Source: an uncultured Phocaeicola sp. (GTDB lineage: Bacteria; Bacteroidota; Bacteroidia; Bacteroidales; Bacteroidaceae). From it: 64,000 bases of DNA. Where the stretch lies: NCBI GenBank assembly GCA_948579315.1, contig CAPAOL010000002.1, forward strand, positions 62,001 through 126,000, read 5' to 3'. A program made the position numbers and the translations under genes. Within the stretch, counting starts at the first letter, position 1, and each line of letters opens with the position of its first letter. Shown here in pieces: positions 45,646 through 55,108 of the stretch. The notes beneath the pieces are model-generated. The model did no database searches. It saw only the letters and a list, made by a program, of their open reading frames with translations, and had not been told where the DNA came from.

Positions 45646-47268
45646 ATGATTGAATGGCTTATGAAATATTGCTGCTTTCTTTTAATAATATGGTTTCTGG
45701 GAATTTCCGGTGGATTTGCTCAGGATAAGGTGGAATGTTGGGGACGTTATGAAATCTCCATTCCTGCCAAAGTGAAGGGTAATCCTTTTGATGTTGAACT
45801 TACAGCGACGTTCAACGGGCCGGATACCACATTGACAGTACGTGGGTTTTATGATGGAAATGATACTTTTAAAATTCGTTTCATGCCTGTGAAGCAAGGA
45901 GGATGGTATTATATAACACAGAGTAAAATCCCTGCATTGGATGGAGTAAAAGGTCAGATAGAATGTATTGCTCCGGGTAAAGGAAATCATGGCCCAGTCA
46001 AAGTGGATGGAACTTATAACTTTAAATATGCTGATGGGACACGTTACTATCCGGTTGGAACGACTTCTTATGATTGGATGCATGTGGCCGGTAACCAACC
46101 CGATCAGACTGTAAAATCATTGGAACTGTCCAAGTTCAATAAGATCAGGATGCTGTTTTTTGTGCAAAACTTTGATCCGGATTATCCTGAACCCTCCATG
46201 TTTCCTTTTGAGATAAAGAAGATAACAAAGGATGAAAAGGGAAAGCCTGTGTATGAATGGGATTTCACCCGCTTCAATCCGGCTTATTTTGCTCATGTGG
46301 AAGCATGTGTGGATAATTTGGCCGGAATAGGGGTGGAGGCTGATTTGATTCTTTTCCACCCTTATGATGGTGGCCGTTGGGGATTTGACAGGATGCCTTT
46401 GGAAGCCGGTGTCCGATATTTGAAGTATCTGACAGCCCGTATGAGTTCATTTCGCAATATTTGGTGGTCGCTGGCCAATGAATATGATTTTTTGAGAGAA
46501 TTAAAACCGGAATATTGGGATACCTTTACACATACGGTAGTAGAGAATGATCCTTATTCTCATTTATGTTCCATTCATACTTATACAGCTAAGTATTATA
46601 AATATTGGGAACCGGAATATACCCATGCCAGCATACAGGACCAGGCACCTGTAGAGGGTTTTGGAAGAGCGGCTACGGTGAAGAATATTTATAAGAAACC
46701 GATTATTTTTGATGAGGTATGTTATGAGGGCAATATGGATAACCGATGGGGAAGCTTGAGCGGTCAGGAATATCTTTATCGCTTGTGGCAAGGGCTGATT
46801 GTGGGGACTTACGTAACTCACGGAGAATGTTATATGGATAATCCAAAAGATTATTCCCGTGATTTTCTGGCTGTAGGAGGAACTTTTCAAGGGGAGTCCT
46901 GGAAGCGCATCGGCTTTACAAGACAGATTTTGGATGCACTCCCCAATCCCTTGCATTTATGCGATAGTAGTTGGGACCCATATACTTCTACTGCCGGAGA
47001 AAACTATTATATGATTTATCTGGGCAAAGAAATAAGACCGGAATGGATATTTGATTTACCGGTAAAAAACGCTTTTTATCCACGTTTGAAAGAAGGAGTA
47101 CGTTTTAAAGTGGAAGTCATTGATACTTGGAACATGACGATAGCCGAATGGCCTGTCGTTTTTGAAACGACTGCTCCTGTAAAAGATAGGGTGTATGATA
47201 AAAATCAAGGAAGAGTAAGACTGCCTGCAAGTCCTTATCTGCTGCTAAGGATAACTGAAGTAAAATAA
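45646..47268 (+). CDS. DUF5060/DUF4038-type glycoside hydrolase with DUF5605-like C-terminus
   Basis: Secreted enzyme of 535-540 residues. The frame is open from a TTG at 45619; ATG at 45646 or 45661 begins the signal peptide (CCFLLIIWFLGISGGFAQ). Residues about 25-100 are an Ig-like DUF5060 domain (VECWGRYEISIPAKVKGNPF), then a TIM barrel of the DUF4038/GH140-related type with WWSLANEYD (candidate acid/base Glu about 285) and PIIFDEVCYEGN (candidate nucleophile Glu about 362). A C-terminal beta-sandwich resembles DUF5605. Members are thought to act on plant glycans, but few have been characterised. The gene overlaps or abuts the upstream GH43 and ends the pair 3 operon. Confidence 0.78.
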   Translation: MIEWLMKYCCFLLIIWFLGISGGFAQDKVECWGRYEISIPAKVKGNPFDVELTATFNGPDTTLTVRGFYDGNDTFKIRFMPVKQGGWYYITQSKIPALDGVKGQIECIAPGKGNHGPVKVDGTYNFKYADGTRYYPVGTTSYDWMHVAGNQPDQTVKSLELSKFNKIRMLFFVQNFDPDYPEPSMFPFEIKKITKDEKGKPVYEWDFTRFNPAYFAHVEACVDNLAGIGVEADLILFHPYDGGRWGFDRMPLEAGVRYLKYLTARMSSFRNIWWSLANEYDFLRELKPEYWDTFTHTVVENDPYSHLCSIHTYTAKYYKYWEPEYTHASIQDQAPVEGFGRAATVKNIYKKPIIFDEVCYEGNMDNRWGSLSGQEYLYRLWQGLIVGTYVTHGECYMDNPKDYSRDFLAVGGTFQGESWKRIGFTRQILDALPNPLHLCDSSWDPYTSTAGENYYMIYLGKEIRPEWIFDLPVKNAFYPRLKEGVRFKVEVIDTWNMTIAEWPVVFETTAPVKDRVYDKNQGRVRLPASPYLLLRITEVK

Positions 47269-47282
47269 TTAATGAATGTGTT

Positions 47283-47352
47283 AATTTGCTAATAGGCTGA
47301 TTTGCCGTTTGGTTCCGCTATGTTCGCATGTCAATTGGCCTATTAGCAAATT
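47283..47352 (+). terminator. 15-bp perfect inverted repeat between operons
   Basis: AATTTGCTAATAGGC at 47283-47297 is the exact reverse complement of 47338-47352, loop of 40 bases. Further copies of the AATTTGC/GCAAATT word follow to 47360. No T run follows immediately; it may end the pair 3 operon or act as a stability element. Confidence 0.5.
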
Positions 47353-47379
47353 GGCAAATTAGCACATTATTCAAAATTT

Positions 47380-47433
47380 GCACATAATAGACCAATTTTT
47401 ACCTTTCTGTCCCCTGTCTCTCGTTTACTTTTG
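47380..47433 (+). promoter_or_regulatory. promoter and operator-like motif for the beta-helix/CE8/GH2/GH31 operon
   Basis: GCACATAATAGACC followed by AATTTTTACCTTT at 47380-47406 is nearly identical to 36284-36309 and likewise begins exactly 46 bases before TACTTTTG (47426-47433). The ATG at 47462 lies 28 bases after the -7 box. Confidence 0.72.
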
Positions 47434-47461
47434 TAGTAGAACAAATCTTAATCTATACAAA

Positions 47462-50008
47462 ATGAAACATTTACATTTCCTCGCTTTTGCCTTGTGCTGG
47501 CTTGTATGGGGACATCTGTTAAAAGCACAAAGTATTGATCATTATAGTTCGTTAGATCCTTCGCAACCTATAGAATTTAAAGGAAACTGCCTTCGTTATG
47601 CAGATAAAGAAATTATTTTAGGTCCGAAAACATTTTTTGTTGATGGGCAGTTGTCCGATAGGGAAGTGGCGGGTAATCCTTATGTTTTTAATAGTTTCAA
47701 TAAAGCTGCCGCTAATTTTTCAGCTGGTACGGAAGCGGAACCGATGAAAGTCTATCTGGCTCCATACGTTTATTGGATTGATGATCCTGACGATCCTGCT
47801 ATTCGTGTTGGAAAAGACGGTCGTGAACCGTTCGGCTTGGTTGTTAAATGCCCTTATCTTCATATTATCGGATTGAATAGCCATCCTGAAAATACAGTCC
47901 TGGCATCCAGCCGTGGACAGACACAGGGGGCTGTCGGTAATTTCACCATGTTTGATTTTTGGGGAGACGGTCTGTTGGTTAAGGACTTGACCATGGGGAA
48001 TTTCTGTAATGTCGATTTGGAATACCCTCTGAAGAAGGAATTAAGCAGGAAGAAAAGAATGTCTGCCATCACTCAGGCGCACGTCGCTTATTGTCATGGC
48101 GACAAGATTGTGGCGGATAATGTACATTTCATCAGTCGCTTGAACATGAATCCGCTGAATGGCGCCAAGCGGATACTTTTTAATAAATGCCACATGGAAA
48201 GTACCGATGATGCGTTGACCGGAACAGGGGTTTATCTGGATTGTACACTTCATTTTTATGGTCAGAAACCTTTTTGGAGAAGTGATATGGGCGGAGCTGT
48301 ATTTTTGAACTGTGACTTTTATGTATGTCATGAGGAAGACCGGCAATATTTTTGTAAGTCGGTCGGGCCGTTAAGTATTGTCGATTGCCGTTATCATTCG
48401 AAGAAGCCGGTTTATGCGGGCTGGACACATGATCCCACAGATTGGTTGCGTTGTTACCAATATAATGTGAAGCTGAACGGGCAACCTTATGTAATAGGGG
48501 CTGACAAGCCTTATAATACGGTTTGCATGGATCAGCTGAATCAACTGAAAACTTTCCGGCTGGAAGAGAATGAAGAGGTAGTTTATAATACTTACAATTT
48601 ATTGAGAGGAGAGGATGATTGGGATCCTCTTCAGGTGAAAGATCGTGTCATTGCTATAGGTAAGCGGGATGGAAGGGATTATACCCGGATGCCCTCCTGT
48701 CTTTCTGTAGAGCCTTTAACGGCTTCCATCCAGACTGGTGGCCAGCCGGTCAGACTGGTTGCGACGGTGAAAAGGCATTGCAACTATGTACTGAATAATG
48801 TTCCCGTGAAGTGGAAAGTACAACAAGGTTATGAAAAGGATGTGAAATTATCTACTTCCGAGGGTTATGAATGTGTTGTCGAGGCAACTAATACGGAGGA
48901 TGAAACAAAACATTTCACTGTGATAGCCTATACAGAGGATGGTTTGGAATGTGCGACAGAACTTACGGTTGCTCCCGATTATGTACCGGCTCCCTCGTTT
49001 ACGGAAGAGCCGGAATTGAATATTGCTAAAGGAGTAGCTACTGTCAGTTATGCTTTAAATTTGAATGGGCGTAAGGATGAATCATTGATAACCTGGTATA
49101 GATGTACGGACAGGAACGGGACTGATAGACTTCCGGTTTCTGTATCCCGCTTGAATGAACCGGAATATTCCTATACGTTGGTAAAAGAAGATGTTGGTTA
49201 TTATCTGATGGCAGCTATCGCTCCCAAGCATCTGCGTTGTTTGCCGGGGGAAGAACGGATTGTTGTTTCCAATTCTCCAATAAAGAAAGGGCAAGTGAAT
49301 ATCACTCATATATTTGAAACGGATTTTCAGAACTTTCCATGTAAGAATCAACCACAACTTTTACCGGGATTTTGGACGATTGGTGGATATAAGCCTTTGG
49401 ATACGGCAGCATACGATTGGCAGGTAGTTCCGGATAAGGATTATTGGATTTATGGACCTGGAATGAATGGTTCTCACGGAACCGGTTTGTTGCAGGATCA
49501 GAAAGGAGCCCGTTTGCTGTATACTCCACTGGATGGCAGCTATGGAGATATGGCAATCACATTGAATGTGGATGCCAGTAAAACAGCAGGACAAGGTTTT
49601 GGTAGTGCTACAGGACAGTATTTGGATTTGTATATCAAGTTTGATACCCGTACTTTAACGGGATATGCATTGCGTATCATTCGTACGACCAAGTATAGTA
49701 ATGCGGTTGATTTTATTTTGATGAAATATGAGAACGGGGTGGCTGAAGCCATCAGTCAACCGGTGTCTTCTACCTGCTATCGTACAAATTGTACTCTGAC
49801 ATTGACTGCTAAAGGAGGAAAATTGACAGCACATGCTTCAACAACGACTCCGCTTCCGGCGCCTGTAACTGATCCGAATTTGAAACTTTCGGTAGATTTG
49901 GAGGCGGATATAGCCTCGAACACTTTTGGGGGCACCGGTATCCAGCATACGGGCAGTTGTGGTGAAAGTACAACGATGCTGCATTATATGAAGGTGGAAT
50001 GGGAATAG
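47462..50008 (+). CDS. large secreted right-handed beta-helix protein of unknown function
   Basis: A protein of 848 residues from the ATG at 47462 (signal peptide ending in LLKAQ); the frame is open to 47378, but that part is promoter. Residues about 60-380 look like a pectin-lyase-type beta-helix: VYLAPYVYWIDDPDDPA, PYLHIIGLNSHPENTVL, GDGLLVKDLTMGNF, NAKRILFNKCHMESTDDALTG-like coils, AVFLNCDFYVC and SIVDCRYHS. A conserved-looking acidic pair (STDDAL) could be catalytic. Two Ig-like segments follow (about 430-640), then a lectin-like jelly roll (about 650-848). CE8, PL1 and GH28 signatures are all absent. It is the first gene of an operon with a CE8-like lipoprotein, GH2, GH31 and an esterase. 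Function not assigned; a new lyase, esterase or hydrolase family is possible. Confidence 0.7.
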   Translation: MKHLHFLAFALCWLVWGHLLKAQSIDHYSSLDPSQPIEFKGNCLRYADKEIILGPKTFFVDGQLSDREVAGNPYVFNSFNKAAANFSAGTEAEPMKVYLAPYVYWIDDPDDPAIRVGKDGREPFGLVVKCPYLHIIGLNSHPENTVLASSRGQTQGAVGNFTMFDFWGDGLLVKDLTMGNFCNVDLEYPLKKELSRKKRMSAITQAHVAYCHGDKIVADNVHFISRLNMNPLNGAKRILFNKCHMESTDDALTGTGVYLDCTLHFYGQKPFWRSDMGGAVFLNCDFYVCHEEDRQYFCKSVGPLSIVDCRYHSKKPVYAGWTHDPTDWLRCYQYNVKLNGQPYVIGADKPYNTVCMDQLNQLKTFRLEENEEVVYNTYNLLRGEDDWDPLQVKDRVIAIGKRDGRDYTRMPSCLSVEPLTASIQTGGQPVRLVATVKRHCNYVLNNVPVKWKVQQGYEKDVKLSTSEGYECVVEATNTEDETKHFTVIAYTEDGLECATELTVAPDYVPAPSFTEEPELNIAKGVATVSYALNLNGRKDESLITWYRCTDRNGTDRLPVSVSRLNEPEYSYTLVKEDVGYYLMAAIAPKHLRCLPGEERIVVSNSPIKKGQVNITHIFETDFQNFPCKNQPQLLPGFWTIGGYKPLDTAAYDWQVVPDKDYWIYGPGMNGSHGTGLLQDQKGARLLYTPLDGSYGDMAITLNVDASKTAGQGFGSATGQYLDLYIKFDTRTLTGYALRIIRTTKYSNAVDFILMKYENGVAEAISQPVSSTCYRTNCTLTLTAKGGKLTAHASTTTPLPAPVTDPNLKLSVDLEADIASNTFGGTGIQHTGSCGESTTMLHYMKVEWE

Positions 50009-50043
50009 AATGATTAAGACTTGAATTTAATACTGATGAATCT

Positions 50044-51591
50044 ATGGTTACATTAAAATCGTTTTTAGGTATGATTGCCGCAGTTCCTTTTATAATGGCG
50101 TGTAATCAGACAGGGCAGGTCAATGCAACACTTTTTCCTGCTTCCGGTTCGGAAAATGTCAATCCGGACACTCATTTGGTTCTTACTTTTTCCGAGACTC
50201 CTGTCCTAGGAGATTCCGGTATGATACGGGTTTATGACGCAGTTACTGACCAAGTGGTGGACAGTTTGGATTTGAGTATTCCGTCTGGTCCTACGGAGAG
50301 CCGTACGTATGGTCCGGAATGTGATTATACAAAAGTGCCTTATGACTATACTCGTACCGTTGTGCCTACCAATAAAGATACTCGTCCGGGTACTCCTTCG
50401 GGAACGGCGGAACCTACTCCTCCTGTGTACCAGCTTACTATCATAGGGGGATTTACGGATGCCTTTCATTTTTATCCTGTCATCGTGCGTGATTCTATAG
50501 CTACTATTTATCTACACAATAATATGCTGGAATATGGGCATACTTACTATGTGACTATAGATAATGGTGTGTTAAATTTAGCTGACGGCAGTTTTCAAGG
50601 AGTCACTAAAGAAGATGAGTGGACTTTCACTACTAAATCTGACATGCCGGAACTTTCAGATACATTGATTGTGGATGCTACAGGAAAAGGGGACTTTAAT
50701 ACAGTTCAGGGGGCCTTGGATTTTATTCCTGATTTTAATGAACAGCAGACTGTGATTTTAGTTAATCCCGGTGATTATGAAGAATTGGTCTATACAAGAA
50801 ATAAATGGAATGTTAAAATTAAAGGAGCAGGAATGGCCGATACTAAAGTACATTATGCAAATAATGAAGTCTTTAATCCTCATCCGCTGACTGTGAAAAC
50901 CAATGAGTGGCCCGGTACATTTCCTTCCCGTCGGGCGGCTTTCATGCTTGATAATTGCAAGGATATAGTCATTGAGGATATGACCATTGCTACAGATTTA
51001 AAAGGTCAGGCAGAAGGGTTGTTGATTAATGGAGAAAGGATTGCTTTATACCGTGTACATATTATAGGTTCAGGAGATGCATTGCAGGCGAATGGAACAA
51101 TCTATATGGAATCTTGTGAGTTGGATGGTGGTGGTGATACTATTTTAGGACGTGGCAGCTTGTTTGCTTATAAAAGTAATTTCCGTAATGGTGGCGGCCC
51201 TTTCTCATGGGTAAGAAATACGGCAGGCAATCATGGTAATGTATTTGTTGAATGCACTTTTTCTACGGAGGATGGTAAACAGGCGGATTACGGACGTACT
51301 AAAAGTAACCACGGTTCGGCCTACCCTGATGCAGAGTTTGTCTTGATAGATTGTAAAGTGAAAAATATAATTCCTGAAGGCTGGAGTTCTATTGGAGCGA
51401 AGACTGCTAAAATGTACGAGTATAATACTTGTGATATGGTGACGGGAAATCCGGTTGATGTATCCAAACGTCATCCATATTCCCGCCAGTTGACAAAAGA
51501 TAAAGATACAGAGATGATTAACAATTATCGGAATCCTGCTTTTGTATTGAAAGGGTGGTTGCCGGATAGTTATATGAATGAAATAAAATAA
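50044..51591 (+). CDS. CE8-like pectinesterase lipoprotein with N-terminal Ig-like domain
   Basis: A 515-residue lipoprotein (lipobox IMAC, Cys about 20). Residues about 25-195 are an Ig-like SbsA/Big_5-type domain (FPASGSENVNPDTHLVLTFSE, YGHTYYVTID), and about 207-515 a CE8-type beta-helix beginning IVDATGKGDFNTVQGALDFIP. At the active site GQAEGL and a GSGDALQ block replace GQAVAL and GNQDT, the nucleophile position appears as GGGDTILG, and LGRPW is replaced by DYGRTKSNHG. The two Asp and the Arg may be kept, but one oxyanion Gln and the Trp are lost. It may be a pectinesterase with altered specificity or a substrate binder. It follows the beta-helix gene by 35 bases. Confidence 0.78.
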   Translation: MVTLKSFLGMIAAVPFIMACNQTGQVNATLFPASGSENVNPDTHLVLTFSETPVLGDSGMIRVYDAVTDQVVDSLDLSIPSGPTESRTYGPECDYTKVPYDYTRTVVPTNKDTRPGTPSGTAEPTPPVYQLTIIGGFTDAFHFYPVIVRDSIATIYLHNNMLEYGHTYYVTIDNGVLNLADGSFQGVTKEDEWTFTTKSDMPELSDTLIVDATGKGDFNTVQGALDFIPDFNEQQTVILVNPGDYEELVYTRNKWNVKIKGAGMADTKVHYANNEVFNPHPLTVKTNEWPGTFPSRRAAFMLDNCKDIVIEDMTIATDLKGQAEGLLINGERIALYRVHIIGSGDALQANGTIYMESCELDGGGDTILGRGSLFAYKSNFRNGGGPFSWVRNTAGNHGNVFVECTFSTEDGKQADYGRTKSNHGSAYPDAEFVLIDCKVKNIIPEGWSSIGAKTAKMYEYNTCDMVTGNPVDVSKRHPYSRQLTKDKDTEMINNYRNPAFVLKGWLPDSYMNEIK

Positions 51592-51726
51592 ATGAGATTA
51601 GCTATAACAGAATATTGGTTTTACCATCTATGAGAGCATGGAGTCATGTATTAAAAGCGAGAACAGGGCTAATGTAGTGGGCCAACAGTTATTATTGAAT
51701 TTAATAAAAGAAAGTAATAGATAATT

Positions 51727-54700
51727 ATGAAGAAGAGTATTATTGCCATAGCATTTTTGTTGTTATGTCCATTTTATGGGGTGAGAGCACAGGAGAGACC
51801 GTTTTTTGATTTGTCAGGAAAAGGATGGCATTTATGGCAGGATAAAAATGCAGCTTGGCAGACAGAGGATATTTATTTGACATTGGAAGAGGCACAGAAA
51901 GTTCCTGCAACTGTTCCTACAGCGGGATGGGATATATTGACTTCTGCCCAGACTCTTTCGGTACAGGTTCCTGGAACAGCTGAAGAATATCTTCAAACTC
52001 AGTCCGGACCCGAAGGAGATATTACAGGAGTTACATGGTGGAGTCGTACAATGGATATTCCGGTATTGAAGAAAGGACAAAAAGTCTTTTTGAATTTTGG
52101 CTCTATACGTTCACGGGCGGAAATTTTTATTAATCAGAGATTAGTGGATTATCAGATTGTGGACAATGTTCCTTTTGAAACGGATATTACTCCTTATATA
52201 AAATCAGGAGAACAGGTACAATTGGCTGTACGTATAACGGATGCGGGTGGTAACCATGATTGGCGTGACTCCAGAACTATTCCGTGGGGAGATAAAATGT
52301 TGCCTCCCGGTCATGGCTTTGGAGGAATAACAGGAAAAGTTAGTATGAAGGTATGTAATTCTGTTTATGTGGCAGATATTTATATGCAGAATACTCCTCA
52401 GATAACTACCGCCAACGCTATTCTGACATTACAGAATGAAAAAGGAAAGACTGCGAAGCAGGATCTTCGTATAACGGTGTACGAGTGGAAAAATAAAGAA
52501 AAAATAGTTTATTCTAAAGAGATAAAGGGTATCTCATTAAATAAAGGTATGAATGAGCTGAAGATTCCTGTATCAGCTCCGGATGCGAAATTATGGAGTG
52601 TGGATGATCCTAATCTGTATGTATGTGAGGTGGAGTTGTCCGAAGGACAGAACTGGGTGGATAAAGATTCCCGCCGTTTTGGATTCCGTTGGTTCGAGGC
52701 TTCCGGTATAGGTGATGATGCTGTTTTTCGTTTAAACGGAAAACGTATCATGCTTCGCTCGGCCATCAGTTGGAGTTTTTGGCCGGTCAATGGTATTTTT
52801 CCATCGGAAGAATTGGCTGAAAGGCAAATTCGCATCGCTAAGGAGTTAGGATTGAATATGTTGAATTTTCATCGTTTTATCGGTAATACTGACGTAATGA
52901 ATTATGCTGATGAGTTGGGACTGCTCTATTTTGAAGAGCCTGGCGGCTTCCGTCTGGATGTGAGACAGCCGTTTATGAATGCTGTTTTGCATGAAAAGGT
53001 CATCCGTATGGTAAAGAGGGATCGCAGTCATCCCTGTCTGGTTATCTATAATATGATGAATGAATCGGGAAATGCTGCTCCTGAAAAGTTAGAATTGGAA
53101 ATTCAAGCGATGAAGGATATGCGTGTATTGGATCCTTCCCGGTTGATTCTTCGTACCTCGGCTTGGGCTAAGGGAGATGATATAGAAGATCAGGCTAAAA
53201 TTCATATTCGTCCTTACGATGAAAAAGTGTATTGGAGTGGTTGGTATGATTATCATCGTGCCGGAGGACCTGCTGTTTGGAATGAAGGTTTGTACAAAGG
53301 CCCTGACGATTATTATAATGATACCAAGAATAAGCGTGAAATTGTATTCTTTGGTGAGGAAGGGGCTTTATCATCACCTCCTCGTTTGGAAAAGAATAAA
53401 GAAGATTTGGAAAAATATAACTATAAAGGATGGGATGGCAGAGAGTTTCTACGTTGGTATGATGAATTCAATAAATTTCTGGATGCTAAACAGTTAAGGA
53501 CTGTTTATCCTACCGTGGATGATTTGTGTGTGGCTATGGGAACTGTATCCTATGAACATCAGGGACGTAAAATAGAATCGGCCAGAATGAATAATTTGAC
53601 GGATGCATACGTTGTTAATGGATGGGAATCGGAATTGACGGAGAATTATTCGGGAATTGTCGATTGTTTTCGTTATCCCAAATCAGATCCGGCTATCATA
53701 GCTCGTTATAATCAGCCTTTGTATGTAGCGGTAAAGACCAGGCAACAGGTTGCAGCCGCAGGGGGAAAGGTGGCCGTTGATTTTTATCTGATTAATGAGA
53801 AGAATGTCCGGGGAAACCATCAATTGAAAATCTCGGTGACAGACTCTCAAGGAAAAGTGATGGAGGTAGGGACTTATGAAACGGAAGCCGCCGGAGGTGA
53901 GGTTTATGGTCAGTTGTTGGTGAAGGATGTAAAAATACCAGTTCCTGCAGTTGGGGGACTTTGTAGGATTGAAGCAAAACTGTGTAAGGAAAATTCTGTT
54001 GTTACAACTGGGTATGATGATATATTGTCTGTAAATCTGGCATCCAATATGTTGGATGGTAAAGGGGCCGTTTGGGAAGATGGGAGTGCTTTACAGAATT
54101 TCTTGAAGGGTAAAACGAAAGAAGCGGTTGCAGCTTACGAGGATAATTTAGGAAAGTTGGATTGGATTATGGTGGCCCGTCCTCCTAGGAAAGATCAGTT
54201 GACAATGGTGCCGATGGAAGCGTTACGCTCTGCCGATGGCAAACCGGGATTGGATGTGGTCTATTATGAGGATATGGAATTTCAGAAGGAAGTTTATCAT
54301 GAAGTGGCCAAGGTGGTTAATCTGAGTGCTATTGAGGGAGCTACACCAAGTCCTTTTGTGTATATGCTTGATGGTTATGGTATTAAATGGAGTGGTAAAG
54401 TACTTCCTTCTGTCAGTGGTGAATATACGATTATTCCTCAGAGTAATGATCGTAGTATGATTGAAGTCTTTGTCAATGGTAAGAAAATATATGAAATTAC
54501 CAGGAAGAAAGAGCATTTGGGCGATGGAAAAGTCTATTTGGAAGAAGGCAAGTCTGCCGATATAGAGATCCGTTTCAGACATCCTCGTAGTAACGCTCGT
54601 TGTCGTTTGGATTGGGCTGTTCCTAATGATAAGATGCCGGATGCACAGCGTTTAATGGAACGTGCCGTAAATGATGGAACCAAAATCTTCATTATTCAGA

Positions 54701-55095
54701 GTGCTGATGAGTGGTCGGAATTTATAGCAGCTAATAGTAAAGCGGTGTTTAAGGACAAATTCTTTGTTGGAACCAATTGGTTGGGTGGAGTGATGTTTAA
54801 TAAGCCGCATGATATTTTCAAGGAACTTCCTGTCGGAAATGCTCTCAACTGGCCTTATCAGGCATTGATACATACAGGGGTGGAGCGTATGGGATTAGTG
54901 ATGGAAGGTGAGGAATTGCTGGTCGGAGCCTATCATACTTATCCTATGGCTATCGGAACTGCTATGGGGATTGTACCTATGGGTAAGGGTAGTGTTTTGT
55001 TCTCTACATTGGATATCTATGGGAACATCATTAATGATTCGGCTGCCGGACTTGTAGCCAAAAAACTGATTTTCAATATGATTGATTTTAAATAA
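51727..55095 (+). CDS. giant GH2 enzyme with PA14-like insertion and GATase-like C-terminus
   Basis: Secreted protein of 1122 residues, signal peptide ending in VRAQ. The GH2 core runs about 75-600: jelly roll (VTWWSRTMDIP, FGSIRSRAEIFIN, GHGFGGITGKV), an Ig-like domain, and a TIM barrel with LRSAISWSFWPVNGIFPS, LNFHRFIG, MMNESGN (acid/base Glu about 446) and VFFGEEGAL (candidate nucleophile Glu about 545). From about 780 to the end is a Rossmann-like, glutaminase-type domain interrupted at about 874-958 by a PA14-like beta-sandwich (DGYGIKWSGKVLP, YTIIPQSNDRSMIEVFVNGK). Giant GH2 enzymes of this kind occur in rhamnogalacturonan loci. It overlaps the upstream edge of the GH31 frame and is probably co-transcribed with it. 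Confidence 0.85.
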   Translation: MKKSIIAIAFLLLCPFYGVRAQERPFFDLSGKGWHLWQDKNAAWQTEDIYLTLEEAQKVPATVPTAGWDILTSAQTLSVQVPGTAEEYLQTQSGPEGDITGVTWWSRTMDIPVLKKGQKVFLNFGSIRSRAEIFINQRLVDYQIVDNVPFETDITPYIKSGEQVQLAVRITDAGGNHDWRDSRTIPWGDKMLPPGHGFGGITGKVSMKVCNSVYVADIYMQNTPQITTANAILTLQNEKGKTAKQDLRITVYEWKNKEKIVYSKEIKGISLNKGMNELKIPVSAPDAKLWSVDDPNLYVCEVELSEGQNWVDKDSRRFGFRWFEASGIGDDAVFRLNGKRIMLRSAISWSFWPVNGIFPSEELAERQIRIAKELGLNMLNFHRFIGNTDVMNYADELGLLYFEEPGGFRLDVRQPFMNAVLHEKVIRMVKRDRSHPCLVIYNMMNESGNAAPEKLELEIQAMKDMRVLDPSRLILRTSAWAKGDDIEDQAKIHIRPYDEKVYWSGWYDYHRAGGPAVWNEGLYKGPDDYYNDTKNKREIVFFGEEGALSSPPRLEKNKEDLEKYNYKGWDGREFLRWYDEFNKFLDAKQLRTVYPTVDDLCVAMGTVSYEHQGRKIESARMNNLTDAYVVNGWESELTENYSGIVDCFRYPKSDPAIIARYNQPLYVAVKTRQQVAAAGGKVAVDFYLINEKNVRGNHQLKISVTDSQGKVMEVGTYETEAAGGEVYGQLLVKDVKIPVPAVGGLCRIEAKLCKENSVVTTGYDDILSVNLASNMLDGKGAVWEDGSALQNFLKGKTKEAVAAYEDNLGKLDWIMVARPPRKDQLTMVPMEALRSADGKPGLDVVYYEDMEFQKEVYHEVAKVVNLSAIEGATPSPFVYMLDGYGIKWSGKVLPSVSGEYTIIPQSNDRSMIEVFVNGKKIYEITRKKEHLGDGKVYLEEGKSADIEIRFRHPRSNARCRLDWAVPNDKMPDAQRLMERAVNDGTKIFIIQSADEWSEFIAANSKAVFKDKFFVGTNWLGGVMFNKPHDIFKELPVGNALNWPYQALIHTGVERMGLVMEGEELLVGAYHTYPMAIGTAMGIVPMGKGSVLFSTLDIYGNIINDSAAGLVAKKLIFNMIDFK

Positions 55096-55108
55096 AATAA
55101 CAGATACC

